From Candidatus Schekmanbacteria bacterium (lineage in GTDB: Bacteria; CSSED10-310; JACPHN01), in NCBI GenBank assembly GCA_016188575.1, contig JACPHN010000265.1, forward strand, positions 1-64,000: a stretch of 64,000 nucleotides of DNA, in the 5' to 3' direction. The translations under genes and the position numbers were made by a program. Below the pieces are notes generated by a model. The model saw nothing but the letters and a program-made list of their open reading frames with translations. It did no database searches and was not told the DNA's origin. Numbering within the stretch: position 1 is the first letter of the stretch; every line of letters starts with the position of its first letter. This document shows, one piece after another, positions 18,223 to 29,818 of this stretch.

Positions 18223-19221
18223 ATGCTCACTGACCGTTTCGGCCGCCACCATGACAGCCTCCGCATCAGCGTTACCGACCGATGCAATCTCCGCTGCCGC
18301 TACTGCATGCCGGAGGGCAAAGTCGACTTCCTGCCGCGCCGTGAGGTGCTGAGCTTCGAGGAGATCGAGCGCATTGCGGCGCTCATGATGCGGCTCGGGG
18401 TGCGAAAGATGCGCTTGACGGGCGGCGAGCCACTCCTGCGGCGCGGATTGCCGGTGCTGGTGGCGCGGCTGGCGGCGTTGCCCGGGCTCGCCGATCTGGG
18501 GCTCACCACCAATGGGCTACTGCTGGCACAACACGCGGCCGCTCTCTATGATGCGGGATTGCGGCGTCTCAACGTCAGCCTCGATAGCCTCGATCCGGAG
18601 ACCTTCAACAACCTCGTCCGCGACTCCTCGGGGAGGGGACTCAGGCGCGTCCTGGACGGCATCATGGAGGCGAAAAGGATCGGGTTTCGGCCCATCAAGA
18701 TCAACGCGGTGGCGATCTCGGGGACAACCGATCGAGAGCTCGCCCAGCTCGGGCGCCTGGCACGGGAGTGGGACGTCGAGGTGCGCTTCATCGAGCTGAT
18801 GCCGCTGGACTCCGAGGGCCGCTGGATGCGCCACAGCGTGCTCTCGGCGCGGCAGATCGTCGAGGCGCTGTCGCGCGAAGTGGGCCCGTTGCGCCGGCGT
18901 GCTGTATCGCCGGGCGACCCCTCGCCCGCTCAGGAGTACGAATTCGCGGACGGCTGTGGCCGGATCGGTATCATCGCCTCGGTGACGGAACCATTTTGCA
19001 GCCGCTGCAACCGCCTGCGGATCGCGGCAAACGGGCGGTTCCGGTATTGCCTGTTTGCGCTGGAGGATCTGGACGTCCGCGCCTTGCTGCGGAGCGGTGG
19101 AACGGACGAGGAGATCGAGCACGCCGTGCGCACGTGGGTGACGCGCAAGTGGGAAGGCCATCAGATCAACGCCGACGAGTTCATACGTCCGCCGCAACCG
19201 ATGCACGTGCTGGGCGGTTAG
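18223..19221 (+). CDS. moaA: GTP 3',8-cyclase MoaA (molybdenum cofactor biosynthesis)
   Basis: A 332-residue radical-SAM enzyme that, with MoaC, converts GTP to cyclic pyranopterin monophosphate. The ATG at 18223 has a GGAGGG nine bases before it. The N-terminal cluster motif is C21-x3-C25-x2-C28 (CNLRCRYC); T-G-G-E-P binds SAM; the C-terminal second cluster ligands are CSRCNRL plus a later Cys in F-R-Y-C. The chain ends in Gly-Gly, which is functionally required in MoaA. No other moa gene is in the window. Confidence 0.95.
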   Translation: MLTDRFGRHHDSLRISVTDRCNLRCRYCMPEGKVDFLPRREVLSFEEIERIAALMMRLGVRKMRLTGGEPLLRRGLPVLVARLAALPGLADLGLTTNGLLLAQHAAALYDAGLRRLNVSLDSLDPETFNNLVRDSSGRGLRRVLDGIMEAKRIGFRPIKINAVAISGTTDRELAQLGRLAREWDVEVRFIELMPLDSEGRWMRHSVLSARQIVEALSREVGPLRRRAVSPGDPSPAQEYEFADGCGRIGIIASVTEPFCSRCNRLRIAANGRFRYCLFALEDLDVRALLRSGGTDEEIEHAVRTWVTRKWEGHQINADEFIRPPQPMHVLGG

Positions 19222-19229
19222 GCGGCGCC

Positions 19230-19250
19230 GGCGCGCGGATCCCGCGCGCC
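19230..19250. terminator. Hairpin between convergent moaA and malate synthase genes
   Basis: GGCGCGCGG and CCGCGCGCC form a perfect nine-base stem with a three-base loop eight bases after the moaA stop. No strong T-run follows on either side, so it may end transcription weakly or protect the 3' end. Its position between two converging genes supports a bidirectional role. Confidence 0.5.
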
Positions 19251-19286
19251 GTCTTCGCCGCCCTGCGCAGACGTTAGACTCGCGCG

Positions 19287-20909
<1,623 letters not shown>

Positions 20910-21049
20910 GAGCTCTCCCATTGGCCCCACCGCTCGCGAGCGAGGCGGCGCTGGGCGGGTTGCTGAGGCGCCGGCCCACGGACGCCCCGCTTGCGGAGCG
21001 CCGGCGCCCGATGGTTTGCGCCGAAGTCTACAGTCGACCACGCGGTGCG

Positions 21050-22930
21050 TCAACGCGGACGATCAGGCCAGCCCGCAGGTTTGTCTTCACTTCGCGTTGT
21101 TCCAAGGGCCAGGAACCGAGCGCAGCGAGGACCAGGGCGGCGCCGCTCTCGCGCTCGCCGACTCCACCCGCGCGTCGCCATGGCGGCGCCCAAGCCCAGC
21201 CCGCACAGCACTCCCGCCAGCAGCGCACCGCTCGGGACTGGCTGAAGCTGCCACTGCGCTCGCGCGCTGGCCAGGCCGGGCGGCGAGGTGTCCGCGAAGC
21301 GCGCGCGCACCGTGTCCGGGCTGGCGACGCGCAGGACTCGCGCTCCGGCATCGCTTGCCTCCAGAGAGAATCCGATTCCGCCCGGCGCCGTTGCGAACGT
21401 GCCCGAACCCACCTCCGTCTCCGTCAGCTCCACGCCGAATCCCACCGGGTCGCCCGTTTCGCTCGATACTGACACCGTGCGCGTATCCGGTTGCGACGGG
21501 TCATCCGCTGGATCTGGATCGTACAAGCGCAGCGCGGCGTGGTCGTTCAGGCGGGCGTAGAGCGGCCGATCGAACGAGAGAATGCCGGACACGGGGGGCG
21601 ATGTCGGAGTTGGTGTCGCCGTCGCTGTTGGCGTCGCCGTCGCTGTTGGCGTCGCCGTCGGCAGCGGCGTCGGCTTGTCCGTGAAGACGTGCACCATCCG
21701 CGGATCGGGCGGTGGGTAGGTTCTCCCCGTGTAGGTGCGTCCGAATACGTCAATACCGCTGCCATCCGGTGGCACAAGCAGCCGCGCGTCGCTGAGCTGC
21801 TCCTCGGCCGCCGCCGACTGGCGAAACAGCGTCTCGAGCCCGAAGCCTCCGCCGGTGCTCGTCGCCAGGCGGACCTGACCAATCGTCGACTGCTGATACC
21901 CATTGACATGGCTGGAGGCCAGGTCCGAGAAGAAGATGCGCACGACCCCGAAGGCGTCGATTGCCATCATGGCCTGAAAGCCGGTGAAATGCGTCCCGTC
22001 CGAGCCGTCATAGTCGTCCGTGCGGTCGGCGACGGTCGTCATCGACCAGGCCGCTAACCCGGCGCGCTGGAAGTAGGCCAGGATGCTTCCGGAATCCGAC
22101 CCGGTAATGACGTTATAGCGCCGATGGGCCGCCACTGCCGGCGTGCCGTCGGGGAGGAGCTGCACCGAGGGGCCGCGAAAGGCGGCGTCCTGGTTTGGCG
22201 GCGCGTCGGCGGCGATCAGCTCCTCCTGGAAGGAGCCGCCCGCGTTGCTCACGTAATACAGCTCGGCAGGCCAGAGCTCGTCGAAGGAGCGCCGGATTTG
22301 CAGGCTGTAAACGATGTGCACAAGGCTGCCGTCGCCGGGAGCCAGGTCCGCACCGATCAGGCACCGACTATCGGACTGCCGGCTCGGGATTTCCTGCTGC
22401 AGCACGGTCCCGCCCCGGATACTCAGGTACAGCAGGCTGTTCGGCGGTGTCGAGCAGGGGAGCACGGACGCGGGTTCGTTATGCCCAAGAAGGTGAAAAG
22501 CGCCGTCGCGATAGCGCGCGTCCCAGTGGTTATAGATTTGCGAGCTGAGCACGGCCTCGGTGATCCAGCCTGTGCCCGACCGGGTCAGGTGCAGTAGGTC
22601 GGCACCGCTTCGCAGAAAGACGTGCGCCGCGCCGCCGTCGTCGTACAGCAGGATGGCAGGCCACAGTGGGCGCGTCGGCTCTCCATGAACCAGCACCGCC
22701 TCGTCCGCGACCACAGTGCCCGACGGGTCGAGCCCATAGTACCGCAGGATGTAGTCGAGCGCATCATAGTAGAGGACGCCGACGCTCCGATCGGCAGTCA
22801 CGGCTGCATCAATTACGCCGACGTCGGCCTTTGGGAGCTCCACCTGCACGTGCGCGGCAAGCGCCGTGCTCATGAGGGCAACGCCCAGCGCCGCCGCTCC
22901 CCGCAGCACCGTCCTCGCTCGTAGACTCAT
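21050..22930 (-). CDS. Secreted protein of unknown function with Thr/Pro/Ala linker and C-terminal anchor
   Basis: I do not recognise this 626-residue protein. A signal peptide ([26 protein letters not shown]) precedes about 400 residues of repeated beta-strand segments with D-x-G and aromatic-rich turns (Y-Y-D-A-L-D-Y, H-V-F-L-R-S, H-I-V-Y-S-L), which look like a beta-propeller; this is inference. A low-complexity linker of Thr-Ala-Thr-Pro repeats (~420-445) then joins a small beta domain (~450-560). A hydrophobic stretch ([19 protein letters not shown]) and a basic tail end the chain, resembling an MSEP/LPXTG-like sorting tail. It probably sits on the cell surface. Confidence 0.7.
   Translation of the reverse strand: MSLRARTVLRGAAALGVALMSTALAAHVQVELPKADVGVIDAAVTADRSVGVLYYDALDYILRYYGLDPSGTVVADEAVLVHGEPTRPLWPAILLYDDGGAAHVFLRSGADLLHLTRSGTGWITEAVLSSQIYNHWDARYRDGAFHLLGHNEPASVLPCSTPPNSLLYLSIRGGTVLQQEIPSRQSDSRCLIGADLAPGDGSLVHIVYSLQIRRSFDELWPAELYYVSNAGGSFQEELIAADAPPNQDAAFRGPSVQLLPDGTPAVAAHRRYNVITGSDSGSILAYFQRAGLAAWSMTTVADRTDDYDGSDGTHFTGFQAMMAIDAFGVVRIFFSDLASSHVNGYQQSTIGQVRLATSTGGGFGLETLFRQSAAAEEQLSDARLLVPPDGSGIDVFGRTYTGRTYPPPDPRMVHVFTDKPTPLPTATPTATATPTATATPTPTSPPVSGILSFDRPLYARLNDHAALRLYDPDPADDPSQPDTRTVSVSSETGDPVGFGVELTETEVGSGTFATAPGGIGFSLEASDAGARVLRVASPDTVRARFADTSPPGLASARAQWQLQPVPSGALLAGVLCGLGLGAAMATRGWSRRARERRRPGPRCARFLALGTTRSEDKPAGWPDRPR
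21612..21661. repeat. 18-bp tandem repeat encoding the Thr/Ala/Pro linker
   Basis: About 2.8 copies of an 18-base unit (GGCGTCGCCGTCGCTGTT on the plus strand) encode the A-T-P-T-A-T linker of the secreted protein. The copies are almost identical, so the number could vary between strains by slippage without changing frame. Confidence 0.7.
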
Positions 22931-23156
22931 TCGTCAAGCCCCATGGGTAACGCCTCCCCGTTGTGCGGACACCGTACCGCGACGCCGAAGGCGAACGCAA
23001 GACTGCACGCGACCCCGGATCCACCGCCTGGTCGCCCTCGGTGCGACGACAGTGCATCGGTCCCGCGCTCATGCTACGCTCTGCGACGCATGTACCTCGC
23101 TCGCTTCGCGACCACCGCCGCCACTCACTGCACCGACAGCGCTCAGGACGAAACCT

Positions 23157-25886
23157 ATGATCTCCTGCTCCCCACAACTCCGGCCCCTTGCCTTTCTCGC
23201 CTTGGCGTTCACCTTCGCGCTACCTCCGTCCGCCTCCATCGCGGCGACGGATCAGGAGCAGCCCAAGCCCCCGAAGCCCAACCTCACGCCGCAATACCCG
23301 CCCGATCGCCCCGCCGACGTCGCTCACGTCGCGCTGGACCTGGCCATGGACTTCGAGCAGCGCGCCATCGCGGGAACCGCGACCCTGTTCTTTACCCCGC
23401 TCGGCAAGCCGGTGCGCACGTTCGAGCTCGATGCCGTCGACCTTGACGTCAGCGAGGTGCGCCTGGCCCTGGTGCCGAAAGCGGCGTCCACCGCCGACTG
23501 GTCCTTTCCCGCTGCGGCCGCTACGGCCTGCACTTTCTCGTGGCGAAAGCGGCGCCTCGTCGTGACGTTTCCACAAGACGTGCCTGCCGGGCAGTATGCC
23601 GCGCTCGGCATCGTGTACCGCGCGGAACCCGGCGAGGGCCTCTATTTCCAGCGCCCAACCGCGGAGAACCCGAGCGAGCGCGTCGCCGTCTGGTCGCATG
23701 GAGAGACCGACGGCAACCGCCACTGGTATCCGTCCCACGACTATCCCAATGACCGTTTTACGTCCGAGCTCCGCGTGACCGTCCCGAAAGCGTTCCGCGT
23801 CGTCGCCAACGGCGTTCTCGTTGCCGCCGCGCCGGGTGCCGCCCCAGAGACTACCACCTACCACTGGCGCATGGACGCCGAGCACGTCAACTACCTGATC
23901 GCGTTCGCCGCCGCCGACTACGTCGAGTATCGCCAGGAGTGGGACGGGATCCCGATTCTCTCCTATGTCGCCCCGGCGGAGCTGCCGAAGGCAGCGGAGA
24001 CGTTTCGACGCGTCCCCGAGATGGTCAAATTCTTCAGCGACAAGACCGGCTATCGCTACCCGTACGCGAAGGTTGGACACGCCATTGCGCAGGACTTCTT
24101 CGCCTCCGGGATGGAAAATACCTCGATTACCTTTCTTACCCCGAGCGTGCTGATCACCGCGGAGGATCGCGACACCTGGGAGCCGGAAAACCTCCTCGCG
24201 CACGAGCTTGTCCACCACTGGTTCGGCGACTTGATCACAACCCGCGACTGGAGCCACGTCTGGCTCAATGAGGGTTTTGCGACCTACTTTGCGGACCTGT
24301 TCACGGAGCACTGGAAGGGCGGCGACGAATTTGTCGCGGCGATGGACGGCAACGCGGCCGACTACTTCGAGGAGGCGCTCGACTACCAGCGCGCGATCGT
24401 CACGTACGAGTATGAGGACGCCGGCGAGCTTTTTGACGAGCACGCCTATCCGAAGGGTGGTTGGGTTTTGCACATGTTGCGGCACCTGCTCGGCGAGGAT
24501 GCCTTCTGGTCAGGCATGCGGCGGTATGTGCACGACCACGCCAACGGCATCGTGCAGACGGACGATTTTCGGGCGGCGCTGGAGGCGGCGAGCGGCCGCG
24601 AGCTCCGGTGGTTCTTTGACCAGTGGCTTCTCCGCGCGGGCCACCCAGAGATCACGGTGGAATGGCGGTGGCGCGACGACACCCGGGGGCTGGAGGTGAC
24701 GCTGGCGCAGAAGAGCTCGGTGGAGAGCGACGAGCGCCCGTTCCGCGTTTCCCTGCCGGTGCGCGCAGTGCTGCCGGATGGGAGCCGTAAGGACCTCGTG
24801 CTGGACCTTGACGAGTCGCGCCGCGTGCTCAGTTTTGCGTTGGAAGAAAGCCCGGAGTGGGTCGAGCTCGATCCCGAGCTGACAGTGCTGGCGAAGGTCA
24901 TCGACAAGGCAGACGCTCCACAGCTCATGGCCCAACTCGCCAAGGGCACGACGACCTACGCGCGCATGGCGGCGGCGCGTGCGCTAAAAGACAGTCTGTC
25001 GCGCCCGGGAGTGATCGCGGCGCTGCGCGCGGCATTGAGCGCACCGGACGCGTTTTGGTCGATCCAGTCCGCGGCTGCTCTCAGTTTGGGTGAGAGCGGC
25101 GCCGAGACTGCCTGCGCCGCACTTCGCACCGCCGTGCCGCTGGTCTCGTCGCCGTGGTCGCGTAGGGACGTGGCGCGCGCGCTTGGTTCCTGCCGGGGTG
25201 AGGAGGACGCCCAGGTACTGACCGCACTGGCGCTCGACGATGCCAGCGACTCCGTGCGTGAGGACGCCGTGGAAGCGCTCGGAACAAGCGCTCCGGAGCG
25301 GCTGGCAAGCACTGCCGGGGCGCTCCTTGGCCATCGCTCGCAGCGCGAGCGTGTGGCGCGCGCGACTGCCAGGGCGCTCGCGGCGGCCAGCGGTCGCTCG
25401 GAGAACGTGGCGCTCCTGCGCAAGCACCTCGACGCGAAGTTGCCGGCAACGGTGTATCGCGAAATCGTGCGCGGTCTGGGGACGAGCGCCGGCGCGGCCG
25501 ACCTGCCGGCGCCCGACAGAGCGCGCGTGCGGGAGCAGCTTGAAGCGTTCTTGCTCAGCCCCGAGGTAAGCACCACGGCGGCGGCCCTGGACGGCCTCGC
25601 GGACCTTGGGGATCAGAGCTCCGTGTCAGCAATCGATCGTCTGCGGGTGCGCACGCGCTCGGACTACCTTCGCCACAAGGCGGAACGAGTCGCGAGCCGG
25701 CTGCGCGCGAGCGCAACCGAGCGCAAGCCCAACACCGCGCTTCAGGAGCGCCTCACGAAACTCGAGGAGCGATTGCAGGAAGCGGAAAAGCAGCTCGAGG
25801 AGCTACGCCGCCGAGGCGGCACGCCCGCGCCGAGCGGCGCTGCGGCGACAGGTGGCACCGCGGCGACAGGCGGCACTGCGAAGTAG
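23157..25886 (+). CDS. Secreted M1 family aminopeptidase with HEAT repeats and coiled-coil tail
   Basis: A 909-residue zinc aminopeptidase removing N-terminal residues from peptides, probably periplasmic or exported. The ATG at 23157 gives a clean signal peptide (MISCSPQLRPLAFLALAFTFALPPSASIAA); the open frame upstream does not. The N-terminal beta saddle is followed by the exopeptidase motif G-M-E-N (S-G-M-E-N-T-S) and the zinc site HELVHHW (about residue 348) with the distal Glu in W-L-N-E-G-F. From about 580 onward come Ala-rich alpha repeats of the HEAT/PBS type, then a coiled coil (E-R-L-T-K-L-E-E-R-L-Q-E) and a Gly/Ala/Thr tail. It is divergent from the secreted protein gene across 226 bp. 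Confidence 0.92.
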   Translation: MISCSPQLRPLAFLALAFTFALPPSASIAATDQEQPKPPKPNLTPQYPPDRPADVAHVALDLAMDFEQRAIAGTATLFFTPLGKPVRTFELDAVDLDVSEVRLALVPKAASTADWSFPAAAATACTFSWRKRRLVVTFPQDVPAGQYAALGIVYRAEPGEGLYFQRPTAENPSERVAVWSHGETDGNRHWYPSHDYPNDRFTSELRVTVPKAFRVVANGVLVAAAPGAAPETTTYHWRMDAEHVNYLIAFAAADYVEYRQEWDGIPILSYVAPAELPKAAETFRRVPEMVKFFSDKTGYRYPYAKVGHAIAQDFFASGMENTSITFLTPSVLITAEDRDTWEPENLLAHELVHHWFGDLITTRDWSHVWLNEGFATYFADLFTEHWKGGDEFVAAMDGNAADYFEEALDYQRAIVTYEYEDAGELFDEHAYPKGGWVLHMLRHLLGEDAFWSGMRRYVHDHANGIVQTDDFRAALEAASGRELRWFFDQWLLRAGHPEITVEWRWRDDTRGLEVTLAQKSSVESDERPFRVSLPVRAVLPDGSRKDLVLDLDESRRVLSFALEESPEWVELDPELTVLAKVIDKADAPQLMAQLAKGTTTYARMAAARALKDSLSRPGVIAALRAALSAPDAFWSIQSAAALSLGESGAETACAALRTAVPLVSSPWSRRDVARALGSCRGEEDAQVLTALALDDASDSVREDAVEALGTSAPERLASTAGALLGHRSQRERVARATARALAAASGRSENVALLRKHLDAKLPATVYREIVRGLGTSAGAADLPAPDRARVREQLEAFLLSPEVSTTAAALDGLADLGDQSSVSAIDRLRVRTRSDYLRHKAERVASRLRASATERKPNTALQERLTKLEERLQEAEKQLEELRRRGGTPAPSGAAATGGTAATGGTAK

Positions 25887-26039
25887 GCGGCCGCGCGCGC
25901 CACTGGCCCGCCGCGGCCGTGCGCCAACTGTTCACCTGCCCCTCACTTGCGGGGGGGACAGCAGGGAGATCAGGAATGGCGCAGCAACGCGTTCGCGCCC
26001 GTGCTCCGAGAACCGAGATGACCCGCGCCGGGGCGTGGG

Positions 26040-26288
26040 TCAGTCTTTCCCCGTGGCGAATCCAGCCGGCTTGCGCTTGCCCAGGTCAGCCGCCTCCTGC
26101 TCCAGCTCCGCCAGCATGATGAAGACTCGGCGATACAGCGCCATCGCTTCCTCTCGCTTCTCCTCCGGAAGCTCCGCAAGCTGTAGCGCGAGCTGTAGCG
26201 CGACTTCGTGGCGCGACTTACCCAAGCGGATCATACCCTCTCCTTGTTCGAGCTCGGCTCCGAGGCGGCCCGCGGTGTCTACCGCCAT
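26040..26288 (-). CDS. Small helical protein of unknown function
   Basis: This 82-residue, charged, wholly helical-looking protein (E-E-K-R-E-E-A-M-A-L-Y-R-R-V-F, L-A-E-L-E-Q-E) has no recognised domain. It could alternatively start at the internal Met 19 (MIRLGKSRHEV). It is last in a minus-strand run behind another small gene and two FHA genes (45 bp gap), so it may serve the same complex. The coding call rests on composition and position. Confidence 0.5.
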   Translation of the reverse strand: MAVDTAGRLGAELEQGEGMIRLGKSRHEVALQLALQLAELPEEKREEAMALYRRVFIMLAELEQEAADLGKRKPAGFATGKD

Positions 26289-26332
26289 GGCAAGTACCTC
26301 CCGTCCAGATTTGGCGTGCAGAGCATCAGTCT

Positions 26333-26659
26333 TCAGAAGCGACCGTTCAAGCGGTTTTCGATCAGCTCTTCGAGCTGCTCGAGCGCCGCGACGAGACGCT
26401 CGAAGCCTCCCGAGACGGCCTTCTGCAACTGACTACCCCAGTCCTTGAGGTCCAGGCTGCTTACGCGCCCATCCTTGCGCGCCCATTCCGGCGCCACGCG
26501 CTGGCCGATGCGGTCCAGCCGCTCGCCCAGGAGGCGCTGCTGATGCGGATCGAACTGGACCAGCAGCTTGTCCTTGCGCTGATTCCAGCCCGCAATCAGC
26601 CATGTGCCTTCGTAGAACTTGCGGAGATTCTCTTCGTAATCCCTGTCCTGAAAACTCAT
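26333..26659 (-). CDS. Small conserved-looking cytoplasmic protein
   Basis: A 108-residue protein starting MSFQDRDYEENLRKFYEG, with an aromatic-rich N-terminal half (T-W-L-I-A-G-W-N) and an amphipathic helix at the end (F-E-R-L-V-A-A-L-E-Q-L-E-E-L). No family was recognised. It begins four bases after the FHA-TM gene, so it is translationally linked and may interact with it. Confidence 0.55.
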   Translation of the reverse strand: MSFQDRDYEENLRKFYEGTWLIAGWNQRKDKLLVQFDPHQQRLLGERLDRIGQRVAPEWARKDGRVSSLDLKDWGSQLQKAVSGGFERLVAALEQLEELIENRLNGRF

Positions 26660-26663
26660 TTCC

Positions 26664-27188
26664 TCAAATTAGCACGATAACGACAACGATGATGGCCACA
26701 AGGGCGGCAACTCCGGCGATCCCGATGAGGATCATCTCGTCTTTGCCCATCCCCTGGGCGGCTTCGGCAACGACAACGTCATCGCCTTCCGCATCGTCGT
26801 CCGGCGAAACCGCGTTGGCGGCGGTATCACCGGGCTTCGGCGGAGCATCGCCGGCGTCGCGAATCGCGCGGTCACCGACGAATACCATGCGGATGCTGGT
26901 GACGGAGATGGAATCGGCGTCCTCGAGGGGATACTTCTGGTTCGGCGAAAGCCGCTCCCCGTTGAGCCACGTGCCGTTGGTGCTGCCGGTATCGACGATG
27001 TACCAGACGTCGCCCTCGCGCATGACTTGCGCATGCTTGCTCGAGATCGCCTGATATGGCAGATGCAGGTCATTGGACGAGTGACGGCCGATGGTGATGG
27101 CATCTTTATCGTACTCGAAGTGCTTCTCCACTTCACTGCCGGGCTCCCCCTCCACCATGGGGAGCTCCACGATCAGACCGAATCCCAT
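26664..27188 (-). CDS. FHA domain protein with C-terminal membrane anchor
   Basis: A 174-residue protein whose FHA domain (~20-95) should bind phosphothreonine peptides. The conserved positions are all there: I-T-I-G-R, S-S-N-D-L, I-S-S-K-H-A, T-G-S-T-N-G-T and L-N-G. An acidic linker leads to a final transmembrane helix (~150-174, I-L-I-G-I-A-G-V-A-A-L-V-A-I-I-V-V-V-I-V), leaving the FHA domain in the cytoplasm as a tail-anchored sensor. The start at 27188 follows a GGGGAG; upstream frame lacks a ribosome site. It is 11 bases behind the large double-FHA gene. No Ser/Thr kinase or phosphatase is in the window. Confidence 0.85.
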   Translation of the reverse strand: MGFGLIVELPMVEGEPGSEVEKHFEYDKDAITIGRHSSNDLHLPYQAISSKHAQVMREGDVWYIVDTGSTNGTWLNGERLSPNQKYPLEDADSISVTSIRMVFVGDRAIRDAGDAPPKPGDTAANAVSPDDDAEGDDVVVAEAAQGMGKDEMILIGIAGVAALVAIIVVVIVLI

Positions 27189-27199
27189 GTGTTTCTCCC

Positions 27200-29698
27200 C
27201 TAGTTCAGCGTGAGCTCGAACTTCCCGGAACGATCTCCGCCTGCGGAGACAAAGGTTCCCGTCAAGGACTTGCCTTGCACCGTGCCGCGAAAAGTAACGT
27301 CTTCGCCTTCTGGATTCGTCAGCACGAAGGTGACCTCGTTCCACCCCGTGGCACCGTAGGCCCCGCGTTTGACACTGGTGGTCTTGCGCTCATAGCGGAT
27401 GGCGTTGTTCCCGATCTTCTTCGAGCGCGTCAGGTTGGCGGTGCCGCTGACCGAAGTTCCGTTCTGATCCAGCATGAGGGTTGCTTCGTAGAGGCCTTCG
27501 TTCGACGCTCTGGAGAAACGAATATCGATCTGTCCCGACCACCGGCCATCGACGCGGCCGTAGCGTGCCGGAAGGGCGCGCGCGGCTCGTGCAAGCGACT
27601 CCTGCTGGGCCGGCGAAAGCTGGCTGGCAATCTCGCGGGGAAATGGAGCTCCCGGCGACATGGCGTTTACCTCCGCCAGCACGCGGGTATCCGCTGAGCT
27701 GTCCGGGGTAAATGCGGGTGGTCGGCGCTGCACGAAGACCAGATAGTAGTCGGAAAGCAGCCCCACCCACCACGCTCCGAGCTGGTCTGGATCGATGCGC
27801 ACGCCGGCCTGGCGAGAATAGCCGGCGGCATCCGCGGCAGTGACGTCGGCGAGCTTTTCCTCGAGCGAACCATCCGGAGTCACCTGCCAGATCGACGCTT
27901 CACCACCAGCGCCGCCGCCTCGCAGCTTGAGTTTTGCGGTTGGTCTTTCCGAAAGCGCCTTGCGCGCGGCGTTCAGTCGCTCCGCCACGCGCCGGGCTCG
28001 GGCCTCGAGTCCCTCGCTACCGGCGCCTTCCGAGAGATACAGGATCGGACCGAAGTCGGTATTGACGGAGATCGTTGAGCCGTCCGCGCTGGGCCGACCG
28101 GCAGAAAAGGCCAGGAGAAACGGCGGTGGCTTGACCCCGACGATGCTCAGCTCGCTGGCGTCGGAGGTGAGCCCGTGCACGGCCACCGAAACGTTGACGG
28201 GGCCGGAGGCCGCGATGTTGGGCACGACCGCTTTCAGCTCCGTGGGCGTTCCTTCCGTCACCTGAGCGCGTTCGGAGCCGAATCGGACCTCGTTTTCAAA
28301 CGGCTCGGGGCTGAATCCTTCCCCGCGAAGCGTCACCATCTGGCCGGGTTTTGCACTGTCCGGATCGACGGAATCCAGACTCGGCTTGGGCATCTTGACG
28401 AAGGCGAGCTCGCCGACGGAGGCGATCTCACCGCGGAATGCCGTCAGGGTGACCGCGCCATCAGGGGCGTCGGTGGGCACGCGCAGGTGCAGTTGTTTTT
28501 CTTCGCGCTGGTCGATTTTGGCCTCGACGGTGCCGAACAGGAGACGAAGCGCTTCGGGGCTATCCTTTTCCCCGAACCCCGTCCCGCTGACCACGACTGG
28601 GTTGCCGGCGATGGTTTTTCGCGGCGTGATGCTCTCGAGCACTGGAGGGGCGGCCGGTAGTCTCATCACGACCGCGACGCCGATTGCGACGAGGGCGACC
28701 GCGGCGATGGCAAACACGGCGAGGACCGCCTTGCTACCGGTGGGCGTCTTCACGGCTTGCTGTTGCACAGCCTGGATGCGCTGCTGTTCCTCCTGCACCC
28801 GCCGCGCGAAGTCTGCCGGCACCTTCATCATCATGGTTCCCCCTGCGATCGGCATCTCCGGCTCGGGAACCTCGATCTCGTCGGGAAGCGGCGGCGGGAC
28901 GGGAGGCGGCGGTGGCGCGCTGGCGGGAAGCGCTGCCGCCTTTTGAGACGCACCCTTGACCGGATCGGGGATATCGTCAAGCTCGTCCATCAGCGCGGCA
29001 TTCGGATCCGAAAACACGAGCTTGATGGCCGCTCCGAGGCGAATCTCGTCGCGGTCGCGCAGCCGCCGTTCGCCGTAGACGCGCTCGTCGTTTACGAACA
29101 CGCCGTTGGCGCTGCCGAGGTCGACGACCACCACACCGTTCCAGTCCTTGCGAACGCGGGCGTGCTGGCGGCTGATCGCCTTGTGGTCGATCCACAGGTC
29201 ACATTCCGAGCTGCGGCCGATGACGATGTCCTCGACCTCGCGCGCGAGCTCGACGGCGAGGCCAGGCTGCGGTCCGGTCACGACCTTGATCGACGGCGTT
29301 TCGTCTCCAAGGGCGCTGAGCACCTCCATGACCATGCGGCGAGCGACCATTTCGGTGCGCTCACCCGCCTCCTCGCTGCGGGGCACGGCCTGCAGGACGG
29401 AAAACTTGAGGTCGAATGACTCGATCTGCACGTGATCTCCGTCCCGCAGCAGCTTGCGCTCGTCGACCGGGATTCTCTTGCCGTTTAGCTGGGTGCCGTT
29501 GGTGCTTCCCGAATCCACCAAGTAGTAGTCCTTGCCTTCCGCCAGAATGCGGCAGTGCGTATGCGAGATGCGCCGATTGGGAAGCTGGACCGAATTCACC
29601 GACGCGCGGCCGATGGAAATGACGGTCGTGTCAAAATCGAGCTCGTAATCTTTCGCGTCCTGCGCGGCGAGATCGCGGACCGTAAGGCGGACAGGCAT
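27200..29698 (-). CDS. Double-FHA membrane protein with two IPT/TIG domains
   Basis: An 832-residue single-pass membrane protein. Two FHA domains lie in the cytoplasm: residues ~20-95 (I-S-I-G-R, R-I-S-H-T-H, SGSTNGTQLNG) and ~150-235 (I-V-I-G-R-S-S-E, I-S-R-Q-H-A, D-L-G-S-A-N-G). A Pro-rich linker (P-P-P-P-P-V-P-P-P-L-P) and a coiled segment lead to one transmembrane helix (~325-347). Outside are two IPT/TIG immunoglobulin-like domains (~355-435 and ~440-520, each opening P-x-L-x-S-I/V-x-P) and a C-terminal region of unknown fold (~530-832) with a final beta-rich lipocalin-like segment. It looks like a transmembrane adaptor reading phosphorylation inside and contacting the envelope outside. 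Confidence 0.85.
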   Translation of the reverse strand: MPVRLTVRDLAAQDAKDYELDFDTTVISIGRASVNSVQLPNRRISHTHCRILAEGKDYYLVDSGSTNGTQLNGKRIPVDERKLLRDGDHVQIESFDLKFSVLQAVPRSEEAGERTEMVARRMVMEVLSALGDETPSIKVVTGPQPGLAVELAREVEDIVIGRSSECDLWIDHKAISRQHARVRKDWNGVVVVDLGSANGVFVNDERVYGERRLRDRDEIRLGAAIKLVFSDPNAALMDELDDIPDPVKGASQKAAALPASAPPPPPVPPPLPDEIEVPEPEMPIAGGTMMMKVPADFARRVQEEQQRIQAVQQQAVKTPTGSKAVLAVFAIAAVALVAIGVAVVMRLPAAPPVLESITPRKTIAGNPVVVSGTGFGEKDSPEALRLLFGTVEAKIDQREEKQLHLRVPTDAPDGAVTLTAFRGEIASVGELAFVKMPKPSLDSVDPDSAKPGQMVTLRGEGFSPEPFENEVRFGSERAQVTEGTPTELKAVVPNIAASGPVNVSVAVHGLTSDASELSIVGVKPPPFLLAFSAGRPSADGSTISVNTDFGPILYLSEGAGSEGLEARARRVAERLNAARKALSERPTAKLKLRGGGAGGEASIWQVTPDGSLEEKLADVTAADAAGYSRQAGVRIDPDQLGAWWVGLLSDYYLVFVQRRPPAFTPDSSADTRVLAEVNAMSPGAPFPREIASQLSPAQQESLARAARALPARYGRVDGRWSGQIDIRFSRASNEGLYEATLMLDQNGTSVSGTANLTRSKKIGNNAIRYERKTTSVKRGAYGATGWNEVTFVLTNPEGEDVTFRGTVQGKSLTGTFVSAGGDRSGKFELTLN

Positions 29699-29818
29699 GG
29701 CGTTTCGGACTGGGTTAGGGGCGCATTCGTGGAGGACGAGCCGTATTACTACCGTTCGCCATTATTCTGGAGAATGGCGAGTGAAGTCAAGGGGCCGCGG
29801 AGCTTGTGGCGATAGGTT

